Shown here one piece after another: positions 57,802-64,000 of a stretch of 64,000 nt of DNA. The notes beneath the pieces were generated by a model that was not told the origin of the DNA, did not search any database, and saw only the letters and a program-made list of their open reading frames with translations. Within the stretch, counting starts at the first letter, position 1, and each line of letters begins with the position of its first letter. The stretch is from Bacillota bacterium. Its GTDB lineage: Bacteria > Bacillota > Clostridia > Christensenellales > Aristaeellaceae. Location: the NCBI GenBank assembly GCA_023444095.1, contig JAEZRP010000043.1:1-64000 (forward strand), given 5' to 3'. The position numbers and the translations under genes are program-made.

Positions 57802-59325
57802 CTACCAGCCAAACGCGGCGCTCTTGTCGAAGATGGGTTTGAGCGCGGGATAGAGCTCCCCGTAGAGGGCATAGGCCTTCTGATAGAGCTCCTGATTCGC
57901 GTCGTTTGGCCGGGCCTCGGTCTCAACCTGGAGGATTTGTATCGCCTCCGCGAGGTTCTTCCACACGCCCGCGCCCACGCCCGCGACCATGACCGCGCCG
58001 TACGCGCCGCCCTCGCTCGCCGCCGACATGGTGTAGACGGGAAGGTCGAAGATGTCGGAGAGCATCTGCCGCCAGAGCTTCGAGGACGAGCCGCCGCCCG
58101 AAATGTAGACCTTCTCGCAGGGGGCGAAAGCGCCGATCACGTCCGCGACCTGCTTGAGCGAATAGGTCACGCCCTCCATGAGCGCGCGGGTGAAATCGCC
58201 GCGCTTCGTGCCGAGCGTCAAGCCGTAGAACACCGCGCGCGCGTTCGGATCGGGGTACGGCGCGCGCTCGCCGGTAAGGTAGGGCGCGAAGACCACGCCG
58301 TTCGCGCCGGGCGCGGAGCTTGCGGCGTCCACGTCCATGATGGCGTACACGTGCTTGCCGGATTCCTTCGCGGCGCGCACGGCATCCTCGCACAGCGTGT
58401 CTCGGTACCACTGGTACGCGCCGCCCGCGGTGAGCGTGCAACCGAACGTCATGTAGCTGCCCGGCTCGTTCGAGCAGAACATCTGAAGCGTGCCCCCGGG
58501 GTTGTCGTAGAAGTGGTCGAGGCCCATGGAGACGTTGCCCGCCGTGCCGATTACGACGCCGAGCGTCCCCGGAACCACGAGCCCGGAGCCCACCGCCTGA
58601 ATGACCGCGTCGCCGCCGCCGAAGTAGGCGGGAAGCCCCGCGGGAAGCCCGGTCAGCGCCGCCGCTTCCGCCGTGATATAACCGGCAAGCTCGGTCGACT
58701 CGTGCGCCTCGGGGAAGACCGAGAAGTCGAGGCCCGCAATTTCGATGAGCGACTTCGACCACGTCCGGTTTCTGGTATCAAAAAAGCCGGTGCCGGAGGC
58801 GTCGGACACGTCGATCGCGACATTCCCGGTGAGCATGTAGCGTATGTAGTCCTTCGGGCAGGTGAAGCGCACCATTCTTTTGAAATTCTCCGGCTCCTCA
58901 TCCCTGAGCCACAGAATCTTGCCGCCCGTGTAGCCGGTGAGCATCTGGTTGTTCGTGTAGGTGAGGAGCTTTTCGAGCCCGCCCGCCTGCTTTGTGATCC
59001 AGTCGCACTGCTTCTGGGTGCGCTGGTCGCACCAGAGCATCGCTGGCCGGATGACCTCGCCGTCCTTGTCCAGCGCCACGAGCCCGTGCATCTGCCCGGA
59101 GAAGCTCACGCCGACGATCTGGGATCTGTCCACCTTTGGCATGATCTCTTGAAGGGTTTCGACTACCGCCCTCCACCAGTCGGCGGGGTCCTGCTCCGCC
59201 CAGCCCGGCCGGGGCGTATGCAGCGGGTACGTCTTCATCGACGAGGCGACGACCTTTCCGGTCTCGTCCGCTACGATGGATTTGGTTCCCGACGTGCCGA
59301 TGTCGATGCCAACCAAGTATTTCAT
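57802..59325 (-). CDS. xylB: Xylulokinase
   Basis: 507 residues. The N-terminal GIDIGTSGTK loop, SFSGQMHG (the xylulokinase-specific motif), and the C-terminal ISGGGSSSKLWRQMLSD. It makes D-xylulose 5-phosphate. This would fit with AraD, which makes the same product, but the gene is not next to sugar genes. Its ATG overlaps the plsY stop (ATGA), so it is translated as the last gene of a der-plsY operon. Confidence 0.93.
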   Translation of the reverse strand: MKYLVGIDIGTSGTKSIVADETGKVVASSMKTYPLHTPRPGWAEQDPADWWRAVVETLQEIMPKVDRSQIVGVSFSGQMHGLVALDKDGEVIRPAMLWCDQRTQKQCDWITKQAGGLEKLLTYTNNQMLTGYTGGKILWLRDEEPENFKRMVRFTCPKDYIRYMLTGNVAIDVSDASGTGFFDTRNRTWSKSLIEIAGLDFSVFPEAHESTELAGYITAEAAALTGLPAGLPAYFGGGDAVIQAVGSGLVVPGTLGVVIGTAGNVSMGLDHFYDNPGGTLQMFCSNEPGSYMTFGCTLTAGGAYQWYRDTLCEDAVRAAKESGKHVYAIMDVDAASSAPGANGVVFAPYLTGERAPYPDPNARAVFYGLTLGTKRGDFTRALMEGVTYSLKQVADVIGAFAPCEKVYISGGGSSSKLWRQMLSDIFDLPVYTMSAASEGGAYGAVMVAGVGAGVWKNLAEAIQILQVETEARPNDANQELYQKAYALYGELYPALKPIFDKSAAFGW

Positions 59326-59960
59326 CCTTCGCCCTCTCTCTTTTTGCGGGAAATGTCCCTTATTTTTCCGAAATCGAGCCTGTTTTCATTGCGCTTGATG
59401 AGCCTCGCAATGTTGGCCCGATGACTGAACAGAGCAAGCGCGCCCACGACGATGGACGCGATCATGCGCGCCGGATCCTGCGGGTGAAACGCCCATGTAA
59501 GGATGGGGTAGAGGATCGCCGCGCTGATGGACGCGACCGACATGTAGCGCGTGAGCGCGACGACCGCGACCTCGAAGGTGAGGAGAATCAGCGCGATGAG
59601 CGGGTTGATCACGAGGATGAGCCCGAGCGACGCCGCAATCCCCTTTCCGCCCCTGAAGCCGTAGAACACCGGCCAATTATGGCCGACGACCACCGCGACG
59701 CCCGCCATGAGCATGCCGTACTCGCCGCCGACGAGCTTTCCGAAGAGCGTGGCGACGACTGCTTTGAGGCAGTCCCCGACGAGGGTGAGGACCGACGGCA
59801 GCCAGCCGAATGTGCGGAGCATGTTCGTCGCGCCGGCGTTTCCGGAACCGTGCTTTCGGATGTCTGTGTGCAGGGTCGACTTCGAGACGATGACCCCGGT
59901 CGAGATGTTGCCGAGAAGGTATGCAACCACGACGATGATCACGTAGCGGAGATATATCAT
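59322..59960 (-). CDS. plsY: Glycerol-3-phosphate acyltransferase PlsY
   Basis: 212 residues with about five to six membrane helices. Conserved motifs: HGSGNAGATNMLR, GHNWPVFYGFRGGKGIAAS and FSHRANIARLIKRNE. PlsY transfers an acyl group from acyl phosphate to glycerol 3-phosphate, the first step of phospholipid synthesis. GAGGG is 7 nt before the ATG. It starts 10 nt after der. Confidence 0.96.
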   Translation of the reverse strand: MIYLRYVIIVVVAYLLGNISTGVIVSKSTLHTDIRKHGSGNAGATNMLRTFGWLPSVLTLVGDCLKAVVATLFGKLVGGEYGMLMAGVAVVVGHNWPVFYGFRGGKGIAASLGLILVINPLIALILLTFEVAVVALTRYMSVASISAAILYPILTWAFHPQDPARMIASIVVGALALFSHRANIARLIKRNENRLDFGKIRDISRKKREGEG

Positions 59961-59970
59961 GTCCTTACCC

Positions 59971-61299
59971 TCACTCCTCAGACTTGCGCCGCTCCCGGAA
60001 GATAAACCGGATGGGCGTGCCCTCAAAACCGAAGGCCTTTCGGAACTGGTTTTCCAGGTAGCGCTCGTAGCCGAACTGCATGAGCGTCTCGTCGTTCAAA
60101 AAAACGACGAACGTCGGCGGCTGCACGCCCTGCTGGGTGGCGTAGTAGATCTTGAGCCGCCGCCCGGAGGTGGACGGGGGTTGGAGATACGCCTGCGCGT
60201 CGGCGAGCACGTCGTTGAGAACGCCAGTCGTTACGCGCTTTTTGGATTGGTCATACACGTTTCGCACGGCCTCGATCACCTTTTCCGCGCGCTTTCCGGT
60301 GAGCGCGGAGATGAACAGGATGGGCGCGTAGTCCATGAACTTCAGAGCCTGCCGGACGTCCTTCACGTACTTTTCGTAGGTGCCCGTCTCCTTCTCCATA
60401 ACGTCCCACTTGTTGACGCAGAGGATGGCGGCCTTTCCCTGCTCGTCGATGTAGCCCGCGATCTTGGAGTCCTGCTCGGTCACGTTCTCGAGCGCGTCGA
60501 TCATGAGGATCGCCACGTCACAGCGGTCGATGGCCGCGAAGGAGCGGACGACGGAATACCGCTCGAGAGAGCCCGGCTCGATGGCGCGCTTCCTGCGGAT
60601 ACCGGCGGTATCGATGATGACGAAGTCCTCGCCGTTATCCGTAAAGCGGGTGTCGATGGCGTCGCGCGTGGTGCCCGCGATGTCGGAGACCATGACGCGC
60701 TCCTCGCCGAGGATGCGGTTGACGAGCGAGCTCTTCCCCACGTTCGGCTTTCCGACGACCGCAATCCTGACCGCGCCCGCCTCGTCCTCGCCCTCGTCCG
60801 GGTCGGGGAAGTAGGCGCACATCGCCTCGAGAAGGTCGCCGAGGTTCAGAAGATTCACGGACGAGATCCCAAGCGGTTCACCCATGCCGAGCTGATAGAA
60901 GTCGTAGATGTCGTTCATGCTCTTCGGGCTGTCGACCTTGTTGACGACGAGCATGACGGGCTTGCCGGACTTCCGAAGAAGGTCTGCCACGTCCTGATCG
61001 TCCGAGGTGAGACCCTGCTTTCCGTCGACGAAGAACAGGATCACGTCGCAGGTCTCGATGGCAATCTCCGCCTGCCGGCGCATTTGCCGCAGGAGCGGAT
61101 CCTCGCTGTTGGGGTCGATGCCGCCCGTGTCGATGAGGGTGAATTTATAGTTCTGCCACTCGCAGTCCGCGTACACGCGGTCGCGGGTCACGCCGGGCAT
61201 GTCTTCCACGATGGCGATGCGCCGTCCCGCCATCTGATTAAAAAACGTCGACTTGCCCACGTTCGGGCGTCCGACGATCGCCACCAAGGGTTTGGCCAT
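59971..61299 (-). CDS. der: Ribosome biogenesis GTPase Der (EngA)
   Basis: 442 residues with two tandem GTPase domains (GRPNVGKST near residue 10 and GKPNVGKSS near 187; NKVD and NKWD) and a C-terminal KH-like domain. Der is essential for 50S assembly. GGAGG is 7 nt before the ATG. It starts 2 nt after the radical SAM gene, in the same operon. Upstream in-frame sequence belongs to that gene in another frame. Confidence 0.97.
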   Translation of the reverse strand: MAKPLVAIVGRPNVGKSTFFNQMAGRRIAIVEDMPGVTRDRVYADCEWQNYKFTLIDTGGIDPNSEDPLLRQMRRQAEIAIETCDVILFFVDGKQGLTSDDQDVADLLRKSGKPVMLVVNKVDSPKSMNDIYDFYQLGMGEPLGISSVNLLNLGDLLEAMCAYFPDPDEGEDEAGAVRIAVVGKPNVGKSSLVNRILGEERVMVSDIAGTTRDAIDTRFTDNGEDFVIIDTAGIRRKRAIEPGSLERYSVVRSFAAIDRCDVAILMIDALENVTEQDSKIAGYIDEQGKAAILCVNKWDVMEKETGTYEKYVKDVRQALKFMDYAPILFISALTGKRAEKVIEAVRNVYDQSKKRVTTGVLNDVLADAQAYLQPPSTSGRRLKIYYATQQGVQPPTFVVFLNDETLMQFGYERYLENQFRKAFGFEGTPIRFIFRERRKSEE

Positions 61300-61301
61300 T
61301 G

Positions 61302-62597
61302 TCATTCCTCCACGATCTCGATGATCGCCCGCAGAAGGTCCTCGCCGCGCCTGCCGACCGGGATGATCGGCCGCCCGACGCGAGCAATCGCTTCCGAAAG
61401 CGACATGTCGTCCAAAAAAAGATGATCCTGCGCGCGCAGCATGCACTCGGTGATGAGGACGTGAGAGCACGCCTCGCCCCGGAGCTGTTCCACAAGGTCG
61501 CCGCCGGTGACGAGCCCGGCGACTGTGACCGTCTCGCCGAAAAAGCGGTTTTTGATCGCCCGCACGCGCACGTTCGCGCCGGGAACCGGGTGGGTTTTCA
61601 CGAGCGCGTCGAGAAACGGCGCGGCGGAAACGCCTGTCGCGATCACGATTTCCTTTTCCCCCCGGGGGCGTACCTCGCCCATCTCGGCATAGGCGCCGTC
61701 CAGTTCCTCCTCGAGGAGGCGCAGCATGCCTACGCCGTCGTCGATCTGCGCGTAGTCCTCGTACTCCTCGGCAAACGGGAGTGGGCGGTTCGCCGCGAGG
61801 TAGAACTCGTCCGAGGGGAACACGAAGCGCGTGCCGAGCCTTTCCAGGAGGACGGGCCGCCACCGATCGGCGATTTGGATGACCTCCGCAGCCTCCTCCG
61901 GGCGGTACTTCCGCAGCCCCGGGAGGCCCTCCCTGTGGCACGTGATGCCAACCGGCACGAGCGCGAGGGACTTTGCGGCGGGAACGAGCTCCACGAGCTC
62001 GCGAATCGTGCGCTCGAGCTCCAATCCGTCGTTTACGCCGGGCACGAGCACCGCCTGGGAATGGAACTCGATCCCCGCGTCCGCGAGCGCTTTGAGCTGG
62101 CCGGGAAGCCTTTGCGCGCGCTGCGTTCCCATAAGCTCGGCGCGCAGGCAGGGGTTCATGGCGTGGACGGAGATATACAGGGGAAACGCGCGGCGGCGGA
62201 TGATGCGCTGAAGCTCCGCGTCGGACACGTTCGTGAGCGACACATAGTTTCCCATCATGAGGGACATGCGCCAGTCATCGTCCTTCACAAAGAGACTTCT
62301 CCGCGCGTGCGCCGGAAGCTGGTCGACAAAGCAGAAGGTGCAGTTGTTCGCGCACATTCTCACGCCCGACATCATGGGAGACTCGAACGAAAGGCCCAGG
62401 TCCTGATACTCGCCCTTCCGGACGCGGTACGCGCCGCGGCGGGTTTTCAAAAACAGTTCCGCCTGCGCCGAAAGAGCCTGATAGTCGATAAAGTCGCGGA
62501 CGATTTCGCCATTTATTGCGATCAGCTCGTCCCCCTCCAGAACCCCCGCGCGATGCGCCGGAGACCCCTTTTCGACCCCTGTGATCCTATGCGCCAT
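61302..62597 (-). CDS. PDZ-radical SAM protein with DUF512 domain
   Basis: 431 residues. A PDZ-like domain (about 5-65, GSPAHRAGVLEGDELIAING) precedes a radical SAM region with C-x3-C-x2-C (CANNCTFCF) and the DUF512 C-terminal domain (VATGVSAAPFLDAL, then GLVTGGDLVEQL). The family (TIGR03279 type) is widespread in Firmicutes and cyanobacteria, often near der; its reaction is unknown. GGAGG lies 4 nt before the ATG. The frame is open further upstream, but that part overlaps the promoter. First gene of the operon ending in xylB. Confidence 0.9.
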   Translation of the reverse strand: MAHRITGVEKGSPAHRAGVLEGDELIAINGEIVRDFIDYQALSAQAELFLKTRRGAYRVRKGEYQDLGLSFESPMMSGVRMCANNCTFCFVDQLPAHARRSLFVKDDDWRMSLMMGNYVSLTNVSDAELQRIIRRRAFPLYISVHAMNPCLRAELMGTQRAQRLPGQLKALADAGIEFHSQAVLVPGVNDGLELERTIRELVELVPAAKSLALVPVGITCHREGLPGLRKYRPEEAAEVIQIADRWRPVLLERLGTRFVFPSDEFYLAANRPLPFAEEYEDYAQIDDGVGMLRLLEEELDGAYAEMGEVRPRGEKEIVIATGVSAAPFLDALVKTHPVPGANVRVRAIKNRFFGETVTVAGLVTGGDLVEQLRGEACSHVLITECMLRAQDHLFLDDMSLSEAIARVGRPIIPVGRRGEDLLRAIIEIVEE

Positions 62598-62630
62598 TCG
62601 TCCTCCGCGCCTGCATTCATTCCCATTTTT

Positions 62631-62679
62631 ATTATCGCCCAAATTCGCGTTTTCGTCAATAGGATACGCGAATTTGGGC
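62631..62679 (-). promoter_or_regulatory. Promoter with a perfect 13-bp inverted-repeat operator
   Basis: Minus strand: TTGACG (62659-62654), 17-bp spacer, GATAAT (62636-62631). GCCCAAATTCGCG (62637-62649) fills most of the spacer, and its exact reverse complement lies at 62667-62679, just upstream of the -35. A dimeric repressor binding both arms would cover the promoter. Confidence 0.75.
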
Positions 62680-62710
62680 AGGATACGAATGTTATTTAAC
62701 CTGCCAATAC

Positions 62711-62739
62711 TTGAAAAATGCTGGTATTTCGTGTAAACT
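62711..62739 (+). promoter_or_regulatory. ppdK promoter
   Basis: TTGAAA (62711-62716), 17-bp spacer, TAAACT (62734-62739), about 40 nt before the start codon. Confidence 0.65.
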
Positions 62740-62778
62740 ATTGCCCTAAAAAGCGGATGACCATATAGGAGGATAGCA

Positions 62779-64000
62779 ATGACGCACAAATATGTCTACC
62801 TGTTCGGCGAGGGAAACGCTGACATGAAGAATCTCCTGGGTGGCAAGGGTGCCAATCTCGCGGAGATGACTTCCCTGGGCCTTCCCGTGCCGCAAGGTTT
62901 CACCATCTCGACCGAGGCATGCACATCCTATTATGACCACGGAAAGATGATTGAGCCTGAGATCGTCGAGCAGATCGAGGCGGCACTCGCGAAGACGGAG
63001 GAGATCTGCGGCAAACGCTTTGGAGATATGGCCAATCCCTTCCTCGTCTCCGTCCGCTCCGGCGCACGCGCGTCCATGCCCGGCATGATGGACACCATCC
63101 TGAACCTTGGCCTGAACGACGTCGCGGTGGTCGGACTCGCGCGCCTTACGAACAACGAGCGTTTTGCATACGACTCCTACCGCCGGTTCATCCAGATGTT
63201 CTCGGACGTCGTCATGGAAGTGAAAAAATCCAAGTTCGAGCGTCTCCTCGACGCGATGAAGGACCAGAAGGGCGTCAAGTACGATACCGAACTCGATGCC
63301 GAGGACCTGAAAGCCCTCGTCGAGCAGTTCAAAGCGCTCTATTTTGAGGAACTCGGCCAACCCTTCCCGCAGGACCCCAAGGCGCAGCTCTTCGAGGCGA
63401 TCCGCGCGGTGTTCCGCTCCTGGGACAATGAGCGCGCCATTTACTACCGCCGCATGAACGGCATCCCCGGCGACTGGGGCACGGCCGTGAACGTCCAGTC
63501 GATGGTCTTCGGCAACATGGGCGATACCTCCGGCACCGGCGTCGCGTTCACCCGCAATCCCTCCACCGGCGAGAAGGCGCTCTACGGCGAGTACCTCATC
63601 AACGCGCAGGGCGAGGACGTGGTGGCGGGCGTGCGCACGCCGCAGCCCATCGAGCGCCTCAAGGAGGACATGCCCGAGGTGTACGAGCAGTTCGCGAAGA
63701 TCGCGCAGACGCTCGAGGACCACTATCGCGACATGCAGGATATGGAGTACACCATCGAGCGCGGCAAGCTCTACATGCTCCAGACGCGAAACGGAAAGCG
63801 CACCGCGGCTGCCGCGATCAAGATCGCGGTCGACCTTGTCAACGAGGGCATGATCTCCAAGCACGAGGCGATGCTCATGGTCGATCCGGGCCAGCTCAAC
63901 GCGCTTCTGCATCCTGCCTTCGACGTGAAAAAGCTCAAGAAAGCGCGGCCCCTTGCGCAGGGTTTGCCCGCTTCCCCCGGCGCGGCCTGCGGCCAGATCT
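62779..64000 (+). CDS. ppdK: Pyruvate phosphate dikinase, 5' part (runs off the window)
   Basis: The frame is open from the ATG to the end of the window (407 complete codons) and would continue. It begins MTHKYVYLFGEGNADMKNLL, followed by GGKGANLAEMTSLGLPVPQGF, FLVSVRSGARASMPGMMDTILN, DTSGTGVAFTRNPSTGEK and the MLQTRNGKRTAAAA segment, all typical of the ATP-grasp N-terminal half of PPDK. GLPASPGAACGQI starts the phospho-histidine domain. The enzyme interconverts pyruvate, ATP and phosphate with phosphoenolpyruvate, AMP and PPi, often the glycolytic PEP enzyme in anaerobes. GGAGG is 8 nt before the ATG. Confidence 0.97.
   Translation, partial: MTHKYVYLFGEGNADMKNLLGGKGANLAEMTSLGLPVPQGFTISTEACTSYYDHGKMIEPEIVEQIEAALAKTEEICGKRFGDMANPFLVSVRSGARASMPGMMDTILNLGLNDVAVVGLARLTNNERFAYDSYRRFIQMFSDVVMEVKKSKFERLLDAMKDQKGVKYDTELDAEDLKALVEQFKALYFEELGQPFPQDPKAQLFEAIRAVFRSWDNERAIYYRRMNGIPGDWGTAVNVQSMVFGNMGDTSGTGVAFTRNPSTGEKALYGEYLINAQGEDVVAGVRTPQPIERLKEDMPEVYEQFAKIAQTLEDHYRDMQDMEYTIERGKLYMLQTRNGKRTAAAAIKIAVDLVNEGMISKHEAMLMVDPGQLNALLHPAFDVKKLKKARPLAQGLPASPGAACGQI

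Noticed and set aside
57670..59424. Long open frame of 584 codons on the plus strand opposite xylB
   Set aside because: It mirrors the codon structure of xylB, is extremely rich in Arg, Ala and His, and spans intergenic DNA on both sides.
62598..62789. 64-residue N-terminal extension of the PDZ-radical SAM protein
   Set aside because: It would cover the operon's promoter and the inverted-repeat operator and does not resemble the family's N terminus.
1..64000. tRNA, rRNA, prophage or insertion sequence genes
   Set aside because: I looked for T-loop-like GGTTCGAATCC patterns, rRNA landmarks, transposases and integrases and found none that hold up; a dedicated scan could still find a missed tRNA.

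Overview
The window is GC-rich chromosomal DNA from a Firmicute, most likely a spore-forming clostridium. The evidence is the gene set: yqfC/yqfD sporulation genes, a SpoIID/LytB protein, cdaA-cdaR, a PgpH-type HD phosphohydrolase next to phoH and era, a CtsR-type operator before clpB, an infC-rpmI-rplT operon with an attenuator leader, rubrerythrin and a 2x[4Fe-4S] ferredoxin (anaerobic habit), and TTG/GTG/ATT start codons behind strong Shine-Dalgarno sites. I see no tRNA, rRNA, CRISPR array, phage or insertion sequence. The species cannot be named from the sequence alone.

Layout. 1-5.3 kb: FGGY sugar kinase with a small membrane protein behind a hairpin-repeat leader, an XRE regulator, an orphan corrinoid protein with a PocR/AraC-type regulator, and a NUDIX hydrolase. 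5.3-8.2 kb: lepA-hemW. 8.4-11.7 kb: a three-gene polyol/sorbose-phosphate dehydrogenase operon. 12-15.7 kb: DUF2156 and GNAT proteins and a Gfo/Idh/MocA oxidoreductase behind a second repeat leader. 15.8-17 kb: infC-rpmI-rplT. 17-22 kb: NlpC/P60-like protein, VOC-GNAT fusion, znuA-zur-znuC-znuB under a Zur-type operator. 22-25 kb: ECF S component, orphan histidine kinase, CbiC-like protein, interrupted SGNH esterase gene. 25-30 kb: clpB, MATE transporter. 29.6-34 kb: tRNA methyltransferase-like gene and two large cell-wall proteins. 34-39.5 kb: ferredoxin, YkgJ-like protein, RlmI-like methyltransferase behind a single-copy repeat leader, RluB-like synthase, and a yfbR-araD-degenerate ABC ATPase operon. 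39.6-43.2 kb: cdaA-cdaR and two accessory genes. 43.4-47.5 kb: PIG-V-like mannosyltransferase, SGNH esterase, iron alcohol dehydrogenase, membrane protein. 48-55 kb: yqfC-yqfD-phoH-pgpH-ybeY::cdd-era-recO. 55.3-57.5 kb: reverse rubrerythrin, CBS protein, small alarmone synthetase. 57.8-62.6 kb: PDZ/radical-SAM protein-der-plsY-xylB. 62.8 kb to the end: the start of pyruvate phosphate dikinase.

The most unusual signal is a family of 76-77 bp units, each with two hairpins and ending in CGCCGACAAACATGG. Three units lie before the kinase operon, three before the Gfo/Idh/MocA gene and one before the RlmI-like gene. Every unit has the same orientation relative to the gene it precedes, and each array starts about where transcription should start and stops 19-45 nt before the start codon. 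They look like modular, tandemly amplified 5' leader elements. A second, different palindromic repeat family sits mostly at gene 3' ends.

Other notable points: an ATT start for infC; a YbeY-cytidine deaminase fusion; a MalK-like protein lacking nearly all ATPase motifs; a CbiC-like protein with Asp where the catalytic His is expected; a nonsense codon in an SGNH gene; and a perfect 13-bp inverted repeat around a promoter at 62.6 kb.
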